Positions 1-6,807 of a DNA stretch of 11,212 nt are shown here, piece by piece (within the stretch, counting starts at the first letter, position 1; each line of letters opens with the position of its first letter). The stretch spans positions 1 to 11,212 of the forward strand of contig CAYLOC010000102.1 in assembly GCA_964385195.1 (NCBI GenBank), read 5' to 3'. The notes beneath the pieces were generated by a model. The model did no database searches. It was given only the letters and a program-made list of their open reading frames with translations, and was not told the DNA's origin. The DNA is from CAYLOC01 sp964385195. Its GTDB lineage: Bacteria > Actinomycetota > Actinomycetes > Propionibacteriales > Nocardioidaceae. The translations under genes and the position numbers were made by a program.

Positions 1-1979
1 GCAACGATCGGCACCGGGGTGGTGATCGGTCCACCCGCCACGGTCGACGCGTCAGCTCCCGCTCTTGGTGACACGGAAGCCTGCTGCACACCCAGCAGGC
101 GCGCCCTGTCCTCCTCGTCGAACCGCGGCTCGGGTTGGTGGTCGAGCATGCTGTCGAGCCCCAGGGCGGCGTTGATCAGCGCCAAGTGGGTGAAAGCCTG
201 CGGAAAGTTGCCCAGTTGCTCTCCGGTGAGCGCGACTTCCTCGCCGTACAGCCCCAGATGGTTGGCGTAGCTGAACATCTTCTCGAAGGTCCACCGTGCC
301 TGCTCAACACGGCCGGTGCGTGCAAGCGCGTCGACGTACCAGAATGTGCACAGCGAGAATGTCCCCTCACCTCCGCTCAGTCCATCCGGCGCCGTCGCGG
401 GGTCATACCTGTGCACGAGGCTGTCCGAGACGAGTTCACGACCGATGGCGTCCAGGGTGGCCCGCCATCTCGGGTCGGTAGGAGCGATGAAGCCGGTCGC
501 AGGCATCAGCAGGAGCGACGCGTCCAGCACCGCACCGTCGTAGTGCTGCACGAACGCACCGCGGTCGGGACTCCACCCTCGATCCATGATCTGGTGGTAG
601 ACCCGGTCGCGTTCGCGCACCCAGCGAGGGACGTCGGCGGGCCAGCCGTGCGACGTTGCCAGCCGGATGGCTCGGTCGAACCCCACCCAACACATGAGGC
701 GGCTGAAGGTGTGGTTCCTGGCCCCGCCGCGAGTCTCCCAGATTCCTTCGTCCGGCTGGTCCCAGTGCGCGCACATCCAGTCGACAACCCTGGTGACCCC
801 GGACCAGTCGGTGTTGCTCAACGCGGCCGTCTGGCAGTCTGAAAGCGCCAGGCAGTCCAGCACTTCACCATAGATGTCGAGTTGCAGCTGTCCGGCGGCG
901 CCGTTGCCGACCCGGACCGGCCGTGAGCCTCGGTACCCGGTCAGGTGCCAGAGTTCCTCTTCCTCAAGGTCAGGCGCACCGTCGACCCGGTACATGATCC
1001 GCAGCGGCGTATCCTGCTCCATGCCGTCGCGCACCCGGGCCGCCACCCACCTTGCGAACGCCTGTGCCTCCTCGGTGTAGCCGAGGCCCAGCAGAGCGTG
1101 CACCGAGAAGGAGGCGTCCCGAACCCAGGTGTACCGGTAGTCCCAGTTGCGCTCACCCCCCACCTCCTCGGGGAGTCCGGCCGTGGGTGCAGCGACCAGG
1201 CCGCCGGTGGGAGCGTAGGTCATCAGCTTCAACGTCATTGCCGAGCGGTTCACCTGCTCCCGCCAACGCCCCTGGTACGACGACCGGTTCAGCCACCCAC
1301 GCCAGTAGCGACCGGTATCCTCCAGCGACTGCAGCACCTGCGCCGGGTCCAGCCGGTGCGGCGGCCCGGTAACGCCGGACTCAAGGACCACGCCCCGGCT
1401 CTGACCCGCACCAAGGTCGACCTCGGTGCGAACACCGTCACCGTGCGCGCGCAGAGCCATTCCGGTATGCAGGGTGAGCCCGGCCACCTCGGCGACCTCG
1501 GTGTCGCGCACAAATATCGCGCCCCCGGGCTCGATCCGTACCCGGTGTGACGACCGGCCGAAGTCGAACCGCGGCTGGCAGTCGACGACGAAGCGCATCC
1601 GGCCGCGAACCACCCGGACAATCCGCACCAACGTGTGATGGTCGCTGACGCGGGCGGGATCCTCCACCGGCATGAAGTCCACGACCTCGCCCACTCCCTC
1701 GGCGCACATGAACCGGGTGATCAGGATCGCGGTGTCGGGCATGTAGAGCTGCTTGGTCACATAGTCGGAATGCTCCGGCGCGATCCGGAAGAAACCGCCT
1801 CGTTCCCGGTCCAGCAACGACGCGAAAACGCTGGGGCTGTCAAAACGAGGGCAGCAGTACCAGTCGACGTCGCCGTCGGTGGAGACGAGGGCTGCCGTCT
1901 GGAGGTCCCCGATCAGTCCGTGCGCGGCAATCGCCGGACTTCCGCGCGTCAGCGCACCTGTCACTGAGTGGCCAGCCAT
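1..1979 (-). CDS. Glycoside hydrolase family 15 protein (trehalase/glucoamylase type), 3' end off window
   Basis: The frame is open from ATG at 1979 to the left edge, giving 659 codons with no stop. Family evidence: an N-terminal stretch IAAHGLIGDLQTAALVSTDG followed by DWYCCPRFDSPSVFASLLD, which is typical of bacterial GH15; ERNWDYRYTWVRDAS at residues 276-290; GNGAAGQLQLDIYGEV at 358-373; and EEVALTGEQLGNFPQAFTHL around 580-599, the conserved C-terminal acidic block of the (alpha/alpha)6 barrel. These enzymes hydrolyse terminal alpha-glucosidic bonds. Actinobacterial members include cytoplasmic trehalases as well as glucoamylase-like enzymes, and the substrate cannot be decided here. There is no signal peptide, so it is probably cytosolic. 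The last visible residues are Ala/Pro/Thr-rich and look like a tail after the catalytic domain, so little is probably missing. Start choice is supported by a purine-rich GGGAGGGGA about 6 bases upstream. It is divergent from the XRE-cupin gene. Confidence 0.9.
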   Translation of the reverse strand, partial: MAGHSVTGALTRGSPAIAAHGLIGDLQTAALVSTDGDVDWYCCPRFDSPSVFASLLDRERGGFFRIAPEHSDYVTKQLYMPDTAILITRFMCAEGVGEVVDFMPVEDPARVSDHHTLVRIVRVVRGRMRFVVDCQPRFDFGRSSHRVRIEPGGAIFVRDTEVAEVAGLTLHTGMALRAHGDGVRTEVDLGAGQSRGVVLESGVTGPPHRLDPAQVLQSLEDTGRYWRGWLNRSSYQGRWREQVNRSAMTLKLMTYAPTGGLVAAPTAGLPEEVGGERNWDYRYTWVRDASFSVHALLGLGYTEEAQAFARWVAARVRDGMEQDTPLRIMYRVDGAPDLEEEELWHLTGYRGSRPVRVGNGAAGQLQLDIYGEVLDCLALSDCQTAALSNTDWSGVTRVVDWMCAHWDQPDEGIWETRGGARNHTFSRLMCWVGFDRAIRLATSHGWPADVPRWVRERDRVYHQIMDRGWSPDRGAFVQHYDGAVLDASLLLMPATGFIAPTDPRWRATLDAIGRELVSDSLVHRYDPATAPDGLSGGEGTFSLCTFWYVDALARTGRVEQARWTFEKMFSYANHLGLYGEEVALTGEQLGNFPQAFTHLALINAALGLDSMLDHQPEPRFDEEDRARLLGVQQASVSPRAGADASTVAGGPITTPVPIV

Positions 1980-2056
1980 GCCCAGTCCCCTCCCTGCGAC
2001 CCACCGGGGAATTCCGTCGTGGCCCCGCTGGAACGCATTTGACCTAGCATCCAGAA

Positions 2057-2085
2057 ACGCTACTCCCACTGAAAACCCAGAACAA
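2057..2085 (-). promoter_or_regulatory. Candidate promoter of the GH15 gene
   Basis: Read on the minus strand, TTGTTC (2080-2085) and TAGCGT (2057-2062) are separated by 17 bases. This resembles the actinobacterial TTGAC / TAGRRT pattern with several mismatches. It would start transcription near 2050, leaving a leader of about 70 bases before the ATG at 1979. Both hexamers are weak, so this is a tentative call based on spacing and position only. Confidence 0.25.
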
Positions 2086-2107
2086 GATGAATTCCGTCTT
2101 GGTTTTC
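2071..2107. repeat. Imperfect inverted repeat in AT-rich intergenic DNA
   Basis: GAAAACC (2071-2077) is repeated inverted as GGTTTTC (2101-2107). Inside it, CAAGA (2083-2087) pairs with TCTTG (2097-2101) around a 9-base loop, with a left-side bulge and one shared base. It overlaps the candidate -35 of the GH15 promoter. It could be a regulator site or a weak RNA hairpin. It has no U-tract that would make it a terminator, and no gene ends here. Confidence 0.35.
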
Positions 2108-2201
2108 ATGGAATGCGATGCACTTGACCTCATAGAGAACGCAAAAAGCAGAAGAGTCGTTTTATCCGCTCGGTGGCCTTGATGCGTTTCGCCCGATCCT
2201 G

Positions 2202-2220
2202 CGACCCTGCGTACTGTCTG
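2202..2220 (+). repeat. 19-base direct repeat, left copy, abutting the gap
   Basis: CGACCCTGCGTACTGTCTG lies immediately before the N run. An identical copy starts immediately after it, at 2321. Exact identity at both gap edges suggests either two contig ends that overlap by 19 bases or a tandem repeat that the assembler could not resolve. Confidence 0.85.
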
Positions 2221-2320
2221 NNNNNNNNNNNNNNNNNNNNNNNNNNNNNNNNNNNNNNNNNNNNNNNNNNNNNNNNNNNNNNNNNNNNNNNNNNNNNNNN
2301 NNNNNNNNNNNNNNNNNNNN
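2221..2320. other. Assembly gap (100 Ns)
   Basis: Exactly 100 Ns, the conventional placeholder for a gap of unknown size in draft scaffolds. Distances across it are not reliable, and part of the regulatory region upstream of the XRE-cupin gene may be missing or may not exist at all. Confidence 0.98.
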
Positions 2321-2339
2321 CGACCCTGCGTACTGTCTG
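2321..2339 (+). repeat. 19-base direct repeat, right copy, abutting the gap
   Basis: Identical to 2202-2220. It also begins a shorter, imperfect 17-base periodicity: CTGCGTACTG at 2326-2335 and CTGTGTACTG at 2343-2352. This raises the possibility of a true repeat array here rather than only an assembly overlap. Confidence 0.85.
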
Positions 2340-2370
2340 GCTCTGTGTACTGAGTGTGGTCACGATCGGT

Positions 2371-2384
2371 CGATGTCCTCATCG
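2371..2384. promoter_or_regulatory. Short inverted repeat upstream of the regulator gene
   Basis: CGATG (2371-2375) and CATCG (2380-2384) form a perfect 5-base inverted repeat around TCCT, ending 40 bases before the ATG of the XRE-cupin gene. Position and symmetry suit an autoregulatory operator, but five-base arms occur often by chance in GC-rich DNA. Confidence 0.25.
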
Positions 2385-2424
2385 CCGTCTCTTTGCCGCG
2401 TATGTCCGTGAGACAATTTCTGAC

Positions 2425-2970
2425 ATGCTGGGCGACGTCGGTACCGCTCCGAACCGGATCCGAGCCACTCGTCAGCAGCGGGGGATGTCGTTGCGCGAGC
2501 TGGCCTCGACCTCCGGTTTGTCACCGGCTCTGGTCAGCCAGGTCGAGCGTGGCCTGACCGAACCCAGCCTGAGCACCCTTCGCAAGCTGGCCAAAGGGCT
2601 GAATGTCCCGCTGTTCTCACTGTTCACGCAGGAGGACCACGACATCTCCCTGATCCGGGCGGATGAACGAGCCGAGGTCGGTGAAGGCGGTGTCCGGTAC
2701 GCACGACTGTCACCGACGACCGGGACGATGGAGATGCTCGAGGGAACACTGGAACCGCATGCACGCTCGGCGTCGGAGCCGTGGTCACACTCCGCGCACG
2801 AGTGCCTGGTGGTGGTCACGGGGCAGGTAACCGTCACCATCGACTCCCGGCAGTTCATCCTCGGCCCGGGAGACAGTTGCTACTTCGACTCCCGGCACCC
2901 CCACGTCTACGAGAACACTGGAGACCGCCCGGCCCGCTACATCATGTCGGTCACGCCCCCGAGCTACTAA
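2425..2970 (+). CDS. XRE-family transcriptional regulator with C-terminal cupin domain
   Basis: 181 residues in the two-domain XRE-cupin layout of E. coli PuuR and SutR. An N-terminal helix-turn-helix spans about residues 10-65; its core includes SLRELASTSGLSPALVSQVE, followed by PSLSTLRKLAKGLNVPL. A cupin_2 domain spans about residues 105-178, with SHSAHECLVVVTGQ around 121-134 and GPGDSCYFDSRHPHVYENTG around 147-166. Histidines at 122, 125, 158 and 160 and Glu126 are possible ligand- or metal-contacting residues. It should be a cytosolic DNA-binding dimer whose cupin senses a small molecule; in known relatives the ligand links to the adjacent catabolic genes. ATG at 2425 is chosen because homology begins just after it. 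There is no clear Shine-Dalgarno sequence, and an in-frame GTG at 2356 would add 23 residues without recognisable homology. It faces the five-gene operon and its stop interleaves with the bicupin's stop. The specific ligand is unknown. Confidence 0.9.
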   Translation: MLGDVGTAPNRIRATRQQRGMSLRELASTSGLSPALVSQVERGLTEPSLSTLRKLAKGLNVPLFSLFTQEDHDISLIRADERAEVGEGGVRYARLSPTTGTMEMLEGTLEPHARSASEPWSHSAHECLVVVTGQVTVTIDSRQFILGPGDSCYFDSRHPHVYENTGDRPARYIMSVTPPSY

Positions 2971-3746
2971 CCCTGTCCGGTCGAACCCTGGGGGTCGTCG
3001 GGCTGGCCGGGATACGCACTCGTGCCGTCCGGCAGGTAGGCGGCAGCAGGCGAGCCCGAGGGGATGAAAACACCGAGCTCTTGCAACGTCGTCGTCCCGG
3101 TGTTCTCCACCTGGTGAAGGACGCGGGGCGGGAGGTGGTAGCAACTTCCCCGGGCGACGAGATGGTGCTCGCCGTCGATGTGCAGCACACCCTCGCCGGC
3201 CAGGACGTAGATGACCTCGTCGTAGGTGTGGTAGTGGACGGGGGCAGGGGGCCCAGCCGGGACATTGCCGATGAACATCGTCCCGGCGGCAAACCCGGTG
3301 CTCGCATCCGCCAGAACCCGGAAGTCGCGTCCGCCCGTCGCTGACCCGCCTTCGCAGTCCTCCAACGCACGGACATGCGCCGTGCCCACAGCAGTATGCG
3401 CGGCTGCCCCCTGAGCGACCCGGATACGGACGAACTCCATCGGCGACGCGCCGAACCCGGTCGCGAACCGGTAGCTACACCCCGGTGGAAGGTACACGCC
3501 ACACTGCGGCCTCAGTTCCAGCGTCCGTCCACCGAGCGCGAGGGTGCCCGTCCCGGTGAGGATGAACATGACCTCCTCCCGGTCGTCGGTCTGGTGCGGC
3601 TCCCCCGCGCCGGAGACACGGATGAGAGACTGCAACAGGTCCGGGCATCCGAACTCCGCGGTCAACGTGTCACGGACCACCTCCGACATCCCGTCCCGGC
3701 CGCCGGATCCGGTATCCACCCGCTCGGCGACGTACCGCGAAACCAT
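2967..3746 (-). CDS. Bicupin protein (two cupin_2 domains)
   Basis: 259 residues with two cupin barrels. The C-terminal cupin, about residues 155-230, has a complete metal site: H171, H173 and E177 in PVHYHTYDEVIYVLAGEG, and H211 in PPRVLHQVENTG. The N-terminal cupin, about 40-112, keeps H51 and E57/E58 in front of VMFILTGTG, but the second motif reads LPPGCSYRF with Tyr92 where the metal-binding His is expected. Probably only the second domain binds metal. Bicupins of this shape include oxalate-decarboxylase-like, (S)-ureidoglycine aminohydrolase-like and dioxygenase-like enzymes; the reaction here cannot be named. It is the last gene of the operon, with only 6 bases after the osmC-like stop and in the same frame. 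A GGAGA inside the end of that gene could serve as its ribosome site, at a rather long spacing. ATG at 3689 (residue 20) is the alternative start. Its TAG stop interleaves with the convergent regulator's TAA. Confidence 0.85.
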   Translation of the reverse strand: MVSRYVAERVDTGSGGRDGMSEVVRDTLTAEFGCPDLLQSLIRVSGAGEPHQTDDREEVMFILTGTGTLALGGRTLELRPQCGVYLPPGCSYRFATGFGASPMEFVRIRVAQGAAAHTAVGTAHVRALEDCEGGSATGGRDFRVLADASTGFAAGTMFIGNVPAGPPAPVHYHTYDEVIYVLAGEGVLHIDGEHHLVARGSCYHLPPRVLHQVENTGTTTLQELGVFIPSGSPAAAYLPDGTSAYPGQPDDPQGSTGQG

Positions 3747-3752
3747 GTGCGA

Positions 3753-4193
3753 TCACGTCTCCGCGACGGTCAAGGTGATCTCCGTGCCCGCGAGCGCCCG
3801 GGAGACGGGGCAGGTGCTCTTGGCCTCTGCTGCGAGGTCGGCGAACTCCTGCGGGGGCAGGCCGGTTGCGCCGCCGGAAACGGTCAGCGCGACTCTGCTG
3901 AGGGAGAACCCGGAGTCGGTCTGGTCGAGATGAACCACGGAGTCGGCACGAACGTCGACCCCCTCGTAGCCGGCCTCCTCAAGCAGGTTGGCAACCGACA
4001 TGGCGAAACATCCAGCCAGTCCGGCACCGACCAGCTCCTCCGGGTTGGTGCCCGCCGGTTGATCGGCGTCGGTTCGCGAGCGCAGCGAGTAGTCCGCGTC
4101 CAACGCTCCACTTCCGAGCCGGACGCGTCCGCCCCCGGACTCCACCTGGCCATGCCAACTCGCCTGGGCCCGTCGACGTACATGAACTCCCAT
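3753..4193 (-). CDS. OsmC-family thiol peroxidase
   Basis: 146 residues, the normal size for OsmC/Ohr proteins, which are cytosolic dimers that reduce organic hydroperoxides with a two-cysteine mechanism. Cys62 lies in VGAGLAGCFAMSVANLLEEA and Cys128 in AKSTCPVSRAL. The CPVS motif and the N-terminal RAQASWHGQVESGGGRV followed by a NPEELVGAG helix start favour the OsmC rather than the Ohr branch. Start at 4193 is well supported by GGGAGGACAG directly before ATG. A longer open frame upstream is only the shadow of the aminotransferase gene. It lies 16 bases after that gene and 6 bases before the bicupin gene, so it is clearly within the operon. Location inside a PLP-enzyme/permease operon suggests it handles a reactive by-product, such as a hydroperoxide or a persulfide, rather than general stress; that is inference. 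Confidence 0.93.
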   Translation of the reverse strand: MGVHVRRRAQASWHGQVESGGGRVRLGSGALDADYSLRSRTDADQPAGTNPEELVGAGLAGCFAMSVANLLEEAGYEGVDVRADSVVHLDQTDSGFSLSRVALTVSGGATGLPPQEFADLAAEAKSTCPVSRALAGTEITLTVAET

Positions 4194-4209
4194 CTGTCCT
4201 CCCTCGTTT

Positions 4210-5361
4210 TCAGGATCGTGGTGCTGCGCTGAACTCCGGGTAGTCGCAGATCGCGCGGACGCACGCCTCAACGTCCCCGGCGTTGTTGTAGTAGTGGAAC
4301 GAGAGCCGTACGGCGTTCCCGCGGGGGCTGGCGAAGATCCGCCGGTTGCGAAGAAAGTCGCCGAGGTCCTCAGCATCTGCAGTGTGTACGGCGACCTGGG
4401 GACCGACCAGGTCGGGTTTGCGCGGAGAGTACAGCGGGATGCCCTGTTCCTCCAGCCGCGCTGCCGTCGTCTCCACCAGCGAACGGACGTGGTGCCAGGC
4501 CGTCTCTCCGTCCAGGCCGGTGAGAAGCCCCAGCCCGGCGGTGGCGGCGAACGCCGAGGGGATCGACGGGGTGCCGGTCTCCATCCGGCGGGCCTGCGGC
4601 GGGAACGCGGTGCCACGTGGGTCGAAGTCGAACGGGTCCGGCCTCCCGAACCAGCCGGTGAGACTCGGTTCAACCTGGTCCGACACACCGTTGCGAATGT
4701 AGAGGAACGCGATCCCCGGCAACCCCAACAGGTACTTCAAGCTGCCCGTCACCAGGTAGTCGCAGTCCAGGGAGCGTACGTCGATGGGCAGGACACCCGC
4801 TGCCTGGTAGGCGTCGACGAACACGCGTGCTCCTGCGTGATGGGCGATGCCGGCCACCTCCCGCACCGGCAGGCGCGCCCCGTTCTTGTAGCTGACCAGC
4901 GGAACCGACACCAACGCGGTGGACTCGTCGACCAACGAAGAGTACGCGGCGACGTCGACGTATCCGTCGGCCTCCCCGGCGTACTCGATCTTCGCTCCGT
5001 GCCGCGCCTGCGCCGCCCAGACCTGGCCCACCGACGGAAACTCCATCTCGGTGGAGACGATCCTTGGGTGCCGGGAGTACTCCTGCGCCGAGGCGACCTG
5101 ATAAGCCCCGATCGACGCGTTCGGCACCACCGCGATCTCCTCGGCATCGGCATGGATGTACTCGGCGAACAACTGTCGTGCTTTTTCGACCTCTGCCATC
5201 CACATCGGCCACGGAGCCCCCTGCTGGCTGATCGAGTCCATCATGCGCCCGATCGCCTGGTCCAGCTCGATCGAGCGCGCCCCCTGGCTGCAACTGGCCA
5301 GGTGCGTCACGTCCTCCAGCATGGGGAACCGCATGCGGAACTCCTCCGGCGACATGTTCAT
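4210..5361 (-). CDS. Class V aminotransferase-fold PLP enzyme (first of two types)
   Basis: 383 residues from the chosen ATG. This is a fold-type I PLP enzyme of the class V group, which includes cysteine desulfurases, selenocysteine lyases, isopenicillin N epimerases and C-S lyases. The PLP lysine is Lys209 in TGSLKYLLGLPGIAF. Asp183 and Gln186 in FVDAYQAAG should hold and stack on the pyridine ring, and VVPNASIGAYQV is the phosphate-binding turn. The C-terminal half has RRMETGTPSIPSAFAA and VRLSFHYYNN, typical of the small domain. I see no obvious catalytic Cys loop of an IscS-type desulfurase, so desulfurase activity should not be assumed. ATG at 5361 follows GAGAGGG at good spacing; a GTG at 5403 would add 14 residues with no homology. 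It lies 54 bases after the permease and 16 before the OsmC-type gene. The substrate is not predictable. Confidence 0.88.
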   Translation of the reverse strand: MNMSPEEFRMRFPMLEDVTHLASCSQGARSIELDQAIGRMMDSISQQGAPWPMWMAEVEKARQLFAEYIHADAEEIAVVPNASIGAYQVASAQEYSRHPRIVSTEMEFPSVGQVWAAQARHGAKIEYAGEADGYVDVAAYSSLVDESTALVSVPLVSYKNGARLPVREVAGIAHHAGARVFVDAYQAAGVLPIDVRSLDCDYLVTGSLKYLLGLPGIAFLYIRNGVSDQVEPSLTGWFGRPDPFDFDPRGTAFPPQARRMETGTPSIPSAFAATAGLGLLTGLDGETAWHHVRSLVETTAARLEEQGIPLYSPRKPDLVGPQVAVHTADAEDLGDFLRNRRIFASPRGNAVRLSFHYYNNAGDVEACVRAICDYPEFSAAPRS

Positions 5362-5415
5362 CAACACCCTCTCACTCCTCGAACCCACCTCATGCTGCTG
5401 CACTCCGCACGGCTG

Positions 5416-6807
5416 TTACACAGACGGCACCGGCCCGGCACGGGTGCACTCCGGCTCGTCCGCCCACTCCTCGACCAGTCGCCGCTGGTAGTCGAACCCC
5501 TCTCGATGTCCCTGCCATCGGGCAATGCCGTACAAGACAATTCCGACGCCCACCCAGACCGCCAGCAACACGATGACCGAGGGCAGCGTCTGGAACGTGA
5601 GGTACCCCATGCACCCCGCCGAGAACAGCCCGGCGGCGACGAGGAACCACCGCGGCGGTTGCACATTGGCGCGCTTGAACAGTTGGCTCCGGATGAACGG
5701 CAGCGCCGCCATCGTCAGGCTATGAATCCCATACAGCAGGAAGAGCGCCTGGAGGGCGACGTTGAGCATGTACTCAAGCGTCTGGGTCGACAACAAGAAG
5801 ATGCCGACTGCGGTGGAGATGGTGAGCGCTACGTCGGGGGTACGCAACCGCGGGTTGATATGCGCAAGGAACCTCGGAACGACACGGTCATCCGCAAGCA
5901 CGTACAGCAGTCGGGAGGGCACCATCAACGTCGAGTTGATCGACGTCGTGAACGCCATGATGGCGCCGATCACGACTACCGCCGCCCCCCAGAAGGGCAG
6001 GTACACAGCGGAGGCGTCGGCCATCGCGCGCTCAGACTGGGCCAACTCCTGGTAGGGCACGGTACCGAAGGCGACCAGCGACATGAGTACGTAGATCAGC
6101 ACCGAGGCCCCTACCCCCAACGCGAAGACCCGGGGAAGTGTACGCCGGGCGTTGTGGGTCTCCCCCGCGGTCTGGGCCAGTGACTCGAACCCGGCGTAGG
6201 CAAAGAACAACGGGGCCACCACGGCCACGATCCCTGACCAGCCGAACGGCAACACGGGACTCAGGTTGGAGCCCTTGATGGCGAACAGCCCCGGTACCAC
6301 CAAGACGACGATGGAGGCCATCAGCACCAGAAACATCAATGCCTGCGCCCATCCGAAGTACCGCACCCCGATGAGGTTCAGCAGGTAGAACAGAACCAGT
6401 ACGCCGATTCCCACCAGTGTGGTGTTGATGTTGGGGAAGAAGAATGTGAGGTACTGGGCGAACGACTGGGCAAGAACACCGAGCGCACCGATGAATGCGA
6501 CCCATTTCAGCCAGCCGAGAATATAGCCGAGGAAATAGAACCCGTGCGTCCGTGAAATGTGCAGATAGGCGCCGCCGGGCTTGTCACCCAGCGGCGTGCT
6601 CAGGTAGATGCTGTAGGCCATCGAGGTGGACAGGATGACCGGGGCAAGGATCAGGTAGGCGATGATGACGCCCGGCCCAGCATCGGCGCCGGCCTGGCCG
6701 GTGACGACGAAGATCCCCGAGCCGACCAGGGTCCCGATAATCGTTGCGTAACTCTGCAGGCCCCGGAGGTCACGTTTCAATACCGGTGACGCACTTGCAC
6801 TAGCCAT
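5416..6807 (-). CDS. APC-superfamily amino acid permease
   Basis: 463 residues, highly hydrophobic, with about 12 predicted membrane helices. After a short cytoplasmic start, helix 1 carries the unwound substrate motif GTLVGSGIFVV (25-35), the hallmark of the APC fold. FFAYAGFESLAQTAGET (201-217) is the conserved helix 6 region, and FTTSINSTLMVPSRLLYVLADD (286-307) is the usual helix 8 region and loop. It should import an amino acid or amine by proton symport or exchange across the cytoplasmic membrane. ATG at 6807 is preceded by GGAGG at 6 bases. An upstream extension of the frame lies inside the preceding aminotransferase gene and is rejected. The start overlaps the stop of that gene by 8 bases, implying translational coupling, so the transporter probably delivers the substrate of the PLP enzymes. 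The C-terminus is a charged tail of about 35 residues. Confidence 0.92.
   Translation of the reverse strand: MASASASPVLKRDLRGLQSYATIIGTLVGSGIFVVTGQAGADAGPGVIIAYLILAPVILSTSMAYSIYLSTPLGDKPGGAYLHISRTHGFYFLGYILGWLKWVAFIGALGVLAQSFAQYLTFFFPNINTTLVGIGVLVLFYLLNLIGVRYFGWAQALMFLVLMASIVVLVVPGLFAIKGSNLSPVLPFGWSGIVAVVAPLFFAYAGFESLAQTAGETHNARRTLPRVFALGVGASVLIYVLMSLVAFGTVPYQELAQSERAMADASAVYLPFWGAAVVVIGAIMAFTTSINSTLMVPSRLLYVLADDRVVPRFLAHINPRLRTPDVALTISTAVGIFLLSTQTLEYMLNVALQALFLLYGIHSLTMAALPFIRSQLFKRANVQPPRWFLVAAGLFSAGCMGYLTFQTLPSVIVLLAVWVGVGIVLYGIARWQGHREGFDYQRRLVEEWADEPECTRAGPVPSV

Larger units (their letters stand above)
1980..2424. other. Divergent intergenic region with assembly gap
   Basis: This is the only long stretch without a gene. 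It separates the divergent starts of the GH15 gene and the XRE-cupin gene, so it should hold both promoters. Bases 2040-2160 are clearly more AT-rich than the surrounding coding DNA. Bases 2221-2320 are Ns, so part of the regulator's upstream region is unknown. I see no convincing coding frame, tRNA or rRNA in the readable part. Frames that cross the gap are artefacts of translating N. Confidence 0.8.

Noticed and set aside
135..842. A 235-codon plus-strand open frame
   Set aside because: It lies opposite the GH15 gene, whose conserved motifs show that the minus strand is the coding one.
2123..2151. TTGACC as a -35 for the regulator gene
   Set aside because: No acceptable -10 follows at 16-18 bases, and the assembly gap lies between it and the gene.
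2202..2352. CRISPR array in the gap region
   Set aside because: There are only two identical 19-mers, which abut the gap, with no spacers visible and no cas genes in the window.
2173..2424. Longer N-terminus of the XRE-cupin protein reaching across the Ns
   Set aside because: It is translated through unknown bases and has no homology before the ATG at 2425.
3753..4688. OsmC frame extended upstream to 311 codons
   Set aside because: The extension overlaps the aminotransferase in another frame, and a strong ribosome site precedes the ATG at 4193.
4294..6183. A 629-codon plus-strand open frame
   Set aside because: It is antisense to the class V enzyme and the permease, has low-complexity Arg/His/Gly/Pro-rich composition and no domain; long antisense frames are expected in GC-rich DNA.
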